Source of the DNA: a virus
DNA: 62,758 nt
IMG/VR virus record: IMGVR_UViG_3300050033_000335
Span: 1 to 62,758 of that record
Strand: one strand, 5' to 3'
The first letter of the stretch is position 1, and the number at the start of each line of letters is the position of its first letter. The notes below the pieces were generated by a model, which saw only the letters and a list, made by a program, of their open reading frames with translations, was not told the origin of the DNA and ran no database searches. The translations under genes and the position numbers were made by a program. Shown here piece after piece: positions 6,059-13,851 of this stretch.

Positions 6059-7879
6059 TTGATTAAAAGATCTAATCAAAATACCCACGAAAACCTCGGA
6101 TCGGTAGTACGCTCTAAAGCCAAGCTTCAGAGGGTTAAAAATATGAGGATCACTTCAGCAGGAGCTGGAGGACGAGGAGATAGAGCAGCTGCTGCTAGTG
6201 TGCCATTTTATTCAAATAACCCCGAAACTTTTACAAATCCGCTAGAAAGATGGCGCGAGTATGCGTTGATGTACCAGACTTCGTGGGAAATTCGAAAGAT
6301 AGTCAATATCCCAGTAGATGACGCTCTACGTAAACCGCCTACGCTAAAAGGAATTTCAGATGAAGCCGGTACTATCCTAAAGAAAAAATTAGATAAGCTG
6401 CAGTGGATACCGGTTACTAAAAGAGCACTTAAACTGGAACGCTTGTTAGGCGGTTGTCTTCAATTTATGGGGTTGGAAGCTGATAATGATGATTCATCTC
6501 AGCCATACCATCCAACCGAAGGTAAAAAACTGTTATTTATGAATTCTATTCCTATATCTAGAATCTCTAGGATGAATTGGTCAACAGATCCATTGTCTGC
6601 AAGTTATATGAGACCATCTTCATTCTATGTAAATAATATCGAAGTTCATGTCTCAAGATGTCTTATATGGGATGGATCTCCATTATTTGATTGCAACGAT
6701 TTTGCACTGACTAACTATAGAGCTAATCTGGCTGGCTTTGGAAATAGTGTTATTGGTTGTTTGTTTGATGATGTAGTTATGGCATGCGGGACTAGGCAAG
6801 CAGCTTATCAAATGGTGCAGATGACTGGGGCCATTATAGCTACTATCGATATGCTTCAGGAGATAGGTGGAACTGCCCCAGGACAAGCCAAAGTAAAACA
6901 ACTTGAGCAGATGATTAATGATTTATCTGTTTATAGGGCAACCTTTTTAGCTGGAGATAAAGTTAAAGTCGAATCATTTAACCAGCAATTCGGTTCAATA
7001 CCTGAATTACTTCTAATGTATCTTCAAGTTCTTTCTGCGGCGTCGGACATTCCTGCTAGTCGTTTCTTAGGACAAGCTCCAGGCGGTCTCTCTACAGATG
7101 ATAGATCGGGGCTTGAAAACTATTATAACCAAATAGATGCTTATCAATCTGAACGCATTACACCCCAGTTTATACGGCTATGTGATGTAATAGGATACGC
7201 TGAAATACCAAACTGGGAAAATGAGAGAAAAAAATTAGAAATTGAATGGCCACCACTCTGGAATGAGACAGCAAAAGAGGAAGCAGAGCGAGCAGGTTTG
7301 ACTATTGCCAATGTACTTCAATTAGTAGATGCAGCACTCATGGGTGAAGAGGCTGCTATTGGGGAAATTAATGCTAGAGGAATTCTGGCCACTAAGTTGG
7401 AGAAGTCCGACCTGGAATTACTACAGAGCGCTCAAGATGCCCTTAGCAGGCACTTGGATCTTCCTAATAGTGGTAGTAGCCTCGAAGGAAAAACACCTTC
7501 TACAAATGATTCTAGGGACAATCCTTTTAATAAGCAGCGAGATGAAGAGGAAGATCCAGGTAAGCGGTCTTTTCCCGGTGGGACAAGTGGTGATCAGAAG
7601 TCCAGCCTACAACGGCTAAAGAATATGGCCAAAATCCAGAATGATCTTTCCGACTTTATGCTTAAACATCTAGTCAAAGAAATAGATTACGATCCAGATG
7701 CCTTTGATCTAAATGAAATAAAAGCTGGTTATGTAGTTGAACAGGAACATGCAGATATAACTAAAGGTGAGCCGGAGAAAGTAATGCGAATAGTAATGGC
7801 TCACATGACTGAAAAGAAAGATTATTATTCTGAACTAGAAAAGATGGAACATGAATCGGAACCTGTAGAGTCAAAATAA
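6059..7879 (+). CDS. Phage portal protein (DUF1073-like)
   Basis: 606 residues. The portal dodecamer forms the DNA entry vertex and docks the terminase. The start is TTG 6059, 7 nt after GAGGAG; the longer open frame from 5978 would translate the leader hairpin and is rejected. Typical DUF1073 features include the N-terminal WREYALMYQTSWEIRKIVNIPVDD stretch, the ALxxxR-like clip region and GGLSTDDRSGLENYYNQID before the C-terminal wing. A charged, low-complexity tail follows from about residue 500. The stop is adjacent to the next ATG. Confidence 0.88.
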   Translation: MIKRSNQNTHENLGSVVRSKAKLQRVKNMRITSAGAGGRGDRAAAASVPFYSNNPETFTNPLERWREYALMYQTSWEIRKIVNIPVDDALRKPPTLKGISDEAGTILKKKLDKLQWIPVTKRALKLERLLGGCLQFMGLEADNDDSSQPYHPTEGKKLLFMNSIPISRISRMNWSTDPLSASYMRPSSFYVNNIEVHVSRCLIWDGSPLFDCNDFALTNYRANLAGFGNSVIGCLFDDVVMACGTRQAAYQMVQMTGAIIATIDMLQEIGGTAPGQAKVKQLEQMINDLSVYRATFLAGDKVKVESFNQQFGSIPELLLMYLQVLSAASDIPASRFLGQAPGGLSTDDRSGLENYYNQIDAYQSERITPQFIRLCDVIGYAEIPNWENERKKLEIEWPPLWNETAKEEAERAGLTIANVLQLVDAALMGEEAAIGEINARGILATKLEKSDLELLQSAQDALSRHLDLPNSGSSLEGKTPSTNDSRDNPFNKQRDEEEDPGKRSFPGGTSGDQKSSLQRLKNMAKIQNDLSDFMLKHLVKEIDYDPDAFDLNEIKAGYVVEQEHADITKGEPEKVMRIVMAHMTEKKDYYSELEKMEHESEPVESK

Positions 7880-8791
7880 ATGGCTTTCCTGCCCACAGAC
7901 AAAGAACTAGCCAAGCTAGCTAAGCGGCGCCCTCGTAGGAGTAGACCGGTCAAACCTAACCGACTGCAAGAGTCTAAACTTTGCCAAGCTATGTCCTTAT
8001 TGTGGAGAGATATACTTCTGCCAGCTACAGAGAGGATTCAATATTTGGTTAGGTCTGGCGCTAGTATCCAAGCCATCACAGACGAACTGGAACGCGCTCT
8101 GTTACTTACCCGTACCCAATATGCTGGCCTAGCTCCTGGAATAATAGACATGTGGAAAGCAGGAGTTAACAGGGAAGTCCAAAACGCTATTGTCAGATCA
8201 ATGACCTCTAGCCTTGGGATTGATCTATCTGCGGTATTAACTCAGCCTGACGTTTCAGAAGCTATGGCTGCAGCTACATTGCGTTCAGTTCAGACGATTA
8301 CTAGCATTCCGTCAGAGTATCTAGGCCAGATAGCGCGGGCTGTAGCTGACAACTTCTCGGGGGTACCTCTTTCTGAAGGTAGATCTTTACTTGGGGAGAT
8401 TCAACAGTTGGGGTTTACATCATATCGGCGATCTAAAATGATAGCCCGTGATCAAACAAGCCGTCTCACAGCAGCGCTTAATGCTCATAGACAGCAGGCT
8501 GTTGGAATAGAGATGTACGTTTGGAGGTGTGTTCTTGATATGGCTGTGGTAGGCAATCCCAGCGGAGTATCGCCTGTGGGAAATAAAGCCCATGGTGATC
8601 ATTGGGATCTTGAAGGTATGTATTGCAAATGGTCTGATAACTCGGTTTATAGTGATGATAAAGGACAGACATGGAAGAAGAGACCATCAGCTTGGTCTAA
8701 ATTAGCTCCTGGGGGGGAAATACTTTGTAGATGCTGGGCAGATCCGATTGTCGATCCACCTAAAATAGTTCAGAAGCTGATAACATACTAA
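7880..8791 (+). CDS. Minor head protein, Mu gpF / SPP1 gp7-like
   Basis: 303 residues. Proteins of this family sit inside or at the portal vertex and help head assembly or DNA ejection. The diagnostic central motif is SKMIARDQTSRLTAALNAHRQQ, followed by YVWRCVLD and the C-terminal Cys-containing CRCWADPIV, as in the Phage_Mu_F family. It starts immediately after the portal stop, the standard portal-gpF gene order. Confidence 0.85.
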   Translation: MAFLPTDKELAKLAKRRPRRSRPVKPNRLQESKLCQAMSLLWRDILLPATERIQYLVRSGASIQAITDELERALLLTRTQYAGLAPGIIDMWKAGVNREVQNAIVRSMTSSLGIDLSAVLTQPDVSEAMAAATLRSVQTITSIPSEYLGQIARAVADNFSGVPLSEGRSLLGEIQQLGFTSYRRSKMIARDQTSRLTAALNAHRQQAVGIEMYVWRCVLDMAVVGNPSGVSPVGNKAHGDHWDLEGMYCKWSDNSVYSDDKGQTWKKRPSAWSKLAPGGEILCRCWADPIVDPPKIVQKLITY

Positions 8792-8806
8792 TTGGGAGAT
8801 TATAAG

Positions 8807-9142
8807 ATGAAAGAAAAAGTTAAAAATGGATCTTGTTATGCGGCTCGTCCCCAAGTCTGTACTAAATGCGGAAAGATAGGTCATCTTTATCAGTCTTGCC
8901 CTGAAAAGAAGCCAGTGGGCCCTGTTGATAATACGGCCTTTATGAAAGGACAAAATATTGCAAGAGTAGAGATTCTGAATAAGATTCAGAATCTGGCTGG
9001 AATTGATTCTAGGGTATCAACTTCTGAGGTTAGACAGGAGTTAAATAAATACCAATATAATCATTGCCCTACCCATGGAATGTATCCTAGAGCTGTAGGT
9101 AAATGCCCTAGATGTAATTATAATTCCGAATTAGCTGGTTAA
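8807..9142 (+). CDS. Zinc-knuckle protein in the head module
   Basis: 111 residues from ATG 8807 (GGGAGA upstream). CTKCGKIGHLYQSC is a CX2CX4HX4C zinc knuckle, the nucleic-acid-binding motif of retroviral nucleocapsid and many RNA-binding proteins. A second Cys/His cluster near the C-terminus (CPTHGMYPRAVGKCPRC) looks like a zinc ribbon. Such proteins bind single-stranded nucleic acid. Its position between head genes suggests a role in packaging or RNA binding, but this is only inferred. Confidence 0.75.
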   Translation: MKEKVKNGSCYAARPQVCTKCGKIGHLYQSCPEKKPVGPVDNTAFMKGQNIARVEILNKIQNLAGIDSRVSTSEVRQELNKYQYNHCPTHGMYPRAVGKCPRCNYNSELAG

Positions 9143-9181
9143 GTGTATATAATACCTTATCAAAATTCATAGGAGTCCAAA

Positions 9182-9475
9182 ATGAGTAAAAAGCTTGCAG
9201 CTATTAATGGTATAACAGTAGTAGATTTTGTTCCAGACCCAACTCAATCTTTAGTTCCTTCTAGCGCTGCATTAATTACAATACGTACAGTTAACACCGT
9301 CGCAGTAAAGATCTTGGCGCTATCTGATATAACTTATTATTTCAATTCAGATTCTACTAAGACTTTCCTTGTAAAAGCTGGTATTGAGACAATAATAATG
9401 GTGGCTAATCCCGGTATTCTATCACTCAACATTGTGAATACTAGTACAACTGCTGTTTATATGCAGGGGATGTAA
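9182..9475 (+). CDS. Putative small structural protein
   Basis: 97 residues. The sequence is rich in Thr, Val, Ile and Ser and predicted to be nearly all beta (NTVAVKILALSDITYYF and similar). It looks like a decoration or fibre-knob protein, but I do not recognise a family. TAGGAGTCC precedes the ATG. The next ATG is 2 nt after its stop. Confidence 0.65.
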   Translation: MSKKLAAINGITVVDFVPDPTQSLVPSSAALITIRTVNTVAVKILALSDITYYFNSDSTKTFLVKAGIETIIMVANPGILSLNIVNTSTTAVYMQGM

Positions 9476-9477
9476 TT

Positions 9478-9798
9478 ATGAGATCTATCATTCTTAGTAT
9501 AATGATAATATTTTTACCAGGGTTTGCCTGGAGTCTTGGCGATATGGGTACTACTCAAGGTAAAAACATCCCTTTTGCCTCTACCGCCACTCCAGGAAAG
9601 GTCATGGTAGATGGTAGTAGTATTACTATATCCAATGGCACAATCTCCTCCCATGCCGGTAGTGGCGGCGGTATAACAGCAGTTACCGGAGTATCCCCTA
9701 TCGCAGTTTCAAGCGGAGGTACTCCGGCTGTTAGTTTAGGGTCAGTACCGTTCAAGAATATTTCTGCCGCACTTAGAGCACACGGCTTCACATTTTAA
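9478..9798 (+). CDS. Secreted fibre-like protein with signal peptide
   Basis: 106 residues. The first ~20 residues (MRSIILSIMIIFLPGFAWS) form a Sec-type signal peptide with a likely cleavage after AWS. The remainder resembles tail-fibre repeats (TPGKVMVDGSSITISNGTISS) and ends KNISAALRAHGFTF. That ending matches internal motifs of the 1,280-residue fibre (NISAAIRLGGS and KNFSAAYRANFG). It may be a fibre fragment, a fibre cap or an independent surface protein. Confidence 0.7.
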   Translation: MRSIILSIMIIFLPGFAWSLGDMGTTQGKNIPFASTATPGKVMVDGSSITISNGTISSHAGSGGGITAVTGVSPIAVSSGGTPAVSLGSVPFKNISAALRAHGFTF

Positions 9799-9907
9799 TT
9801 AAATATTATATAAATCCAAACTATATTGGAAATTTAGCACGTACTTCTCCAAGCATAGTATTTTTATGAATATTTAGATTTTTATTCGGATTTTAGGAGC
9901 TGAATAA

Positions 9908-11065
9908 ATGGCAACCAGAACAATAAGCGATAGCGGCGGTAATTACTCGGCAACCGGCACATGGGTTGAGGGGGTTGTGCCGACAGCCTCAGACGCTGTA
10001 GTTGCCACTGGCACCTCTGGGAACTTAACAGTTGACACAACTGGTAACGCAGCCGCGTCAGTGGATTTTACCAATTACCCTGTTACTTCTACTATCACTT
10101 TTGCAGCAACAAAGATGTTGACTGTATACGGAGGTTACAAACAAATTGCTGGCATGAATATTACTGGAACAGGGTCGCTGGTAATGGCTCTTGCGTCCAC
10201 AATGACATCAGCAGGAGTAACTTTCCCTGGTTCTTTAATCTTCGCAGTGAATGCTACTTTTACATTGGCCGATAATTGGACTCTAACTGGTTTATTGACC
10301 TACAATGCCAATATAGTTGTTCTTAATGGCAATCAAATTACTTGCAACGGAGGGATAACCAATAATGGGACGCCTAGTGGAACAACTAATATTATTTTAG
10401 CTGGTGGAACATGGTCAGGAAGTGGTACAAATGGGCTTTATAATAATTTAACTATAGCAGGAAATGTAACAGTTTCGGGCGCTGTTTATTATAGGAATGG
10501 AGTACTAACATATTTATCGGGAACAGTGACGTGGTCAAGTGCTGTATTGAGAATAACTGCAAATTGCACGCTAAACACTAGTGGGATAACCTGGCCGAAC
10601 GTAACCACAGCACAGGTTGCGACATGGACACTGCAAAGCGACTTAAATTGCACGATTTTAAATTTAGGCCACGCCATAATAACAGCTGGAAACTTTAATA
10701 TTAATTGCGCCAGCTATTTTGCAATAGCTGCTGGTGCTTCCTTAACTGTAAAAGCAGGACAAACCTTAAATATTTCAACTACGATGTTTTCTGGCACGCC
10801 AAGTTCGGCAGGTACTTACGTAAACTGCCCTCTAAAGTCAGGCACAGCCTCAAGCCCAATGTATCTAAATTATCAAGGACCGCAAGCAAATTTAGCGCTT
10901 ATAGGCTGCGCTATTACGGACGTAGACGCTTCCAGTTCTGCTATTCCGTTATTCCAGTATCAAGGAAGCACTCTACTAAGAACAGTTAATATCACGAACA
11001 TAGTACTTCCCCCGGCAGGCGGCTTAATGGGAAGCAGCAGTTTGTTAGGGGGGCTAGATGGCTAA
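9908..11065 (+). CDS. Beta-helix-type adhesin / tail-associated protein
   Basis: 385 residues, starting with RBS TTTAGGAGC. It is dominated by short Thr/Asn/Gly/Val repeats (ITGTGSLVMA, LTIAGNVTVSG, LTVKAGQTLNIS) typical of right-handed beta-helices seen in phage fibres and adhesins. There is no signal peptide. The C-terminus (PPAGGLMGSSSLLGGLDG) overlaps the next gene by 8 nt. The exact role is unknown; it may be a head fibre, because it lies among head genes. Confidence 0.7.
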   Translation: MATRTISDSGGNYSATGTWVEGVVPTASDAVVATGTSGNLTVDTTGNAAASVDFTNYPVTSTITFAATKMLTVYGGYKQIAGMNITGTGSLVMALASTMTSAGVTFPGSLIFAVNATFTLADNWTLTGLLTYNANIVVLNGNQITCNGGITNNGTPSGTTNIILAGGTWSGSGTNGLYNNLTIAGNVTVSGAVYYRNGVLTYLSGTVTWSSAVLRITANCTLNTSGITWPNVTTAQVATWTLQSDLNCTILNLGHAIITAGNFNINCASYFAIAAGASLTVKAGQTLNISTTMFSGTPSSAGTYVNCPLKSGTASSPMYLNYQGPQANLALIGCAITDVDASSSAIPLFQYQGSTLLRTVNITNIVLPPAGGLMGSSSLLGGLDG

Positions 11066-12938
11066 GTTATCAATACTCGGCGGCGCAACTAGCGTCACAG
11101 ATTACATTTTCGTTCAGGACTCGGCAAGCACTGTCGGCGCTGGTAAAACGGGGCTCGTCTACAATACTTCGGGGTTATCAGCCTACTATGTCAGGCCAGG
11201 AGCAGCGTCGCAAGCCGTGTCGCTGGTGACCCAGACCGTAACCGGGGCGTATTCATCGGGTGGATTCGTGGAAGTGGATGCTGTAAACCTACCGGGCGTT
11301 TATCGTATCGACTACCCCAACGCCATGCTTGCGGCAGGGGTACGGTCGGCGGTAATGATGCTGAAAGGGACCGGGATTGCACCGGTAAAGTTGGAGCTAG
11401 AGCTGACCGGATGGGATAACCAGGTATCTAAAATAGCCTCCACTCTTGCAGCTTCGGATGTGACAGGGAATCTCCCTACCAACGTCATCCAGGTCAACGG
11501 CACCGCTCAGACGGCCCGAGATCTGGGAGCGAGCGTACTGCTTGCAGGTGATTTTTCCGCGACGATGAAAACAAGTCTCAACGCGTCAACGGTAGCAACT
11601 GTGACCAACCTCACCAATGCACCGACGAACGGCGACCTTACAGCCACAATGAAGGCCAGTATAGCAACGTCCGTTAGTGGTGTGACTGCTGCTGTCACTG
11701 CCATTACGACCAATACGGCAAGGGGGCGTACTGTTATCCCAGACCAGATGGAGCTGCCTGCTTCCGGTTCTACATCTTATGAAATCAACCTCAACATTTA
11801 CACGCTGCAGGGGGCAATGGATGCCCCCGACTCGGCACCTACCATTCACGCCAGGACTGTGGGCGGGGCTTCGATGGATGCGTCACTTAGGTCCACCGCC
11901 ATGACGCTTATATCTGCAGGCGTCTACAATGTGACCTATTCTGTAGCATCAACAGATATTCAACAGCAGATCCTTTTCACCTTCGCCTGGGCTGTTGGAG
12001 GGGTGCCATTCACTCTCACGGGCACGACTGATGTTGTCAACGTGTATGCTGTGGCCTTTACATCTATCGACCGAACTGCACTGAACGCTATTCCAACTAC
12101 CCCTCTTTTAACTAGTGATACTCGGTTAAATCATTTGAATGCAGATATTTCGGCTATTCCAATTGCTCCACTTCTGGCAAGCGACACCCGGCTGAACCAC
12201 TTGAACGCCGACATCTCAGCCATTCCAATTGCCCCACTCTTGGCAGTAAACTATACGGCACCGGATAGTGCTAGTATAATAGCAACGGCAGTGTGGGCAG
12301 CAGGAGGACGGACACTGACATCTTTCGGCACACTAGTTGCCGATGCCGCAGCCGCAGTCTGGGGTGCTGTGTCTCGAACACTTACAGCTTTTGCATTCAT
12401 TCCTACTGTTGACAAGACTGGGTATACTTTAGATTCTGCACAACGGGTTAAACTAGATGCTTCACAACCTGATTATGTACCTGCTAAAGAATCTGATGTA
12501 ACAACAATAACAACAGCAATTAGCAATATATCAGATCCATTTTCTGAGGTAATTCCAGAAAGTAATCCGGCTATGACTTATGGACAAGCTTTAGCTAGGT
12601 TAACAGTACCTAGTACACTTCCAGTAATTCCAATATTAGCTCTGCCTACTACTACTTATCAGATTCTATATGGGAATACTAAAGAATTTGCAGCTACGGC
12701 TTGGTCGGTAGGCGATATTGCTACCATGACCATTTCTAGTTCACAGATTATAAATGGTGTTATTATCGAACCTGCAATTAGGACGTGCACTTTAGACTCC
12801 ACCGGATTATTTTCTTTTACCCCAGATATAGGTTTAACTAACGTATTAATAACTATAAGTAATTTTAGAGGTATTTATTTTTCTAAAGCAATTTCTCTAA
12901 TAAATACAAACAGCAGTATGAACATTTCAGATTACTAA
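11058..12938 (+). CDS. Large mosaic structural protein
   Basis: 626 residues. The first ~340 residues are encoded in GC-rich sequence. They begin with a beta domain (TDYIFVQDSASTVGAGKTGLVYN, then SGGFVEVDAVNLPGVYRIDYP) that recurs in structural proteins of uncultured phages. A helical repeat region (TATMKASIATSVSG) and a second beta domain follow. Residues near 350-400 contain two adjacent copies of a 23-residue peptide (SDTRLNHLNADISAIPIAPLL) written with different codons. The last ~170 residues are AT-rich and Ig-like. It looks like a fusion of segments of different origin. Confidence 0.7.
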   Translation: MAKLSILGGATSVTDYIFVQDSASTVGAGKTGLVYNTSGLSAYYVRPGAASQAVSLVTQTVTGAYSSGGFVEVDAVNLPGVYRIDYPNAMLAAGVRSAVMMLKGTGIAPVKLELELTGWDNQVSKIASTLAASDVTGNLPTNVIQVNGTAQTARDLGASVLLAGDFSATMKTSLNASTVATVTNLTNAPTNGDLTATMKASIATSVSGVTAAVTAITTNTARGRTVIPDQMELPASGSTSYEINLNIYTLQGAMDAPDSAPTIHARTVGGASMDASLRSTAMTLISAGVYNVTYSVASTDIQQQILFTFAWAVGGVPFTLTGTTDVVNVYAVAFTSIDRTALNAIPTTPLLTSDTRLNHLNADISAIPIAPLLASDTRLNHLNADISAIPIAPLLAVNYTAPDSASIIATAVWAAGGRTLTSFGTLVADAAAAVWGAVSRTLTAFAFIPTVDKTGYTLDSAQRVKLDASQPDYVPAKESDVTTITTAISNISDPFSEVIPESNPAMTYGQALARLTVPSTLPVIPILALPTTTYQILYGNTKEFAATAWSVGDIATMTISSSQIINGVIIEPAIRTCTLDSTGLFSFTPDIGLTNVLITISNFRGIYFSKAISLINTNSSMNISDY

Positions 12939-12943
12939 AAGTG

Positions 12944-12972
12944 TTTACTTTTTAGTTTGACTTTGGTATAAT
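12944..12972 (+). promoter_or_regulatory. Sigma70-like promoter, second head operon
   Basis: TTTACT (12944-12949), a 17-bp spacer and TATAAT (12967-12972), matching the promoter at 5932-5960 in -35, spacing and -10. It begins 5 bp after the stop of the preceding gene and reads into the second hairpin leader. Confidence 0.82.
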
Positions 12973-12990
12973 ATATAAGTAAACATTTTG

Positions 12991-13046
12991 AACAGGATTA
13001 TAGGAAGCCGAGTCACCCATCTAGGGGTGACTCGGCTTTTCTTTTG
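12991..13046 (+). ncRNA. Conserved 56-nt hairpin leader, copy 2
   Basis: 55 of 56 bases match copy 1 at 5984-6039. The stem is 11 bp here (13008-13018 with 13025-13035, loop ATCTAG); the single difference closes an extra pair. A CTTTTCTTTTG tract follows, giving an intrinsic-terminator look. It precedes the GGAGAG ribosome-binding site of the GTG-started gene at 13081. Confidence 0.78.
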
Positions 13047-13080
13047 ACCTCATCCCAACAAGATTACACAGGAGAGAAAA

Positions 13081-13491
13081 GTGAAAAATTGGATTATCGC
13101 AGCAATAATTGTGTTAGTTGGCGCTTTGCCTTATGGAATATCTCAGGCAGGTACAGCTAGCCAGAGCGCCCCTGCTGTTGGTCGAATTAACGTTCCTCTT
13201 ACTGTGCCTAAAGTCGCTAAGTCCTCCTGCAAAACCATAGTTGCCGGTGCTCATGTAGTTACTACCTTTGATGTGTCTAATACGACCATGGTAAACTGGA
13301 AGGCAACTACTTCCCCCACTAACTCTGCCCTAGTTATTGTCAAGCGTATCCTGAATTCCAATACGGCTTACTATCCTGCATCCGATGAGAAGAACCTCCC
13401 AATTGACGCTTTGGTATCTACGCTAGGGTTTTCTAACTTTTCGGCCGCTAGTCCTCCTGCTACAACTTATGTTTGTGTAGAGCTTAACTAG
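13081..13491 (+). CDS. Secreted protein of unknown function
   Basis: 136 residues from GTG 13081 (GGAGAG upstream). An N-terminal signal peptide (MKNWIIAAIIVLVGALPYGISQAG) has a plausible cut after SQA. The mature part contains two Cys (SSCKTI and YVCVEL) that could form a disulphide in the periplasm. It is the first gene after a strong promoter and sits just before head-maturation genes, an odd position for an exported protein. Confidence 0.7.
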   Translation: MKNWIIAAIIVLVGALPYGISQAGTASQSAPAVGRINVPLTVPKVAKSSCKTIVAGAHVVTTFDVSNTTMVNWKATTSPTNSALVIVKRILNSNTAYYPASDEKNLPIDALVSTLGFSNFSAASPPATTYVCVELN

Positions 13492-13500
13492 GATATAACT

Positions 13501-13851
13501 ATGCCGAAAGCAACTAAGTATAATAATTCTACTGAAAATTGGCAAAAGAAATATGGGATGAATACTTTAGAATATAAAAGTAATCCTATATTCCATAGAA
13601 ATTCCCCTGGAGCCATGAGTCTTGGTGAGTATGCTGCCAAGAAAGATCGTACTATAGAAGATGATCAAGAGGAGGCAAAGAAAGATATGGATGCAGCTAA
13701 AGTTCAGAATTCCAAAGCCTTTCAGAACGGAAAAATGAAAGCATATAATGATCTTGGTGTAACTACTAAACCGTGCCGAAAGTGTGGAACACCTGTTCCG
13801 GATAGTCGGGTACTCTCCCTTTGTGATAATTGTATAGCTAAGAGCAAATGA
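13501..13851 (+). CDS. Zinc-ribbon protein upstream of prohead protease
   Basis: 116 residues. A charged, helical N-terminal part (TIEDDQEEAKKDMDAAKVQN) is followed by a C-terminal zinc ribbon, CRKCGTPVPDSRVLSLCDNC. It overlaps the protease start by 4 nt (ATGA). Function unknown; perhaps a head assembly accessory factor. Confidence 0.75.
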   Translation: MPKATKYNNSTENWQKKYGMNTLEYKSNPIFHRNSPGAMSLGEYAAKKDRTIEDDQEEAKKDMDAAKVQNSKAFQNGKMKAYNDLGVTTKPCRKCGTPVPDSRVLSLCDNCIAKSK

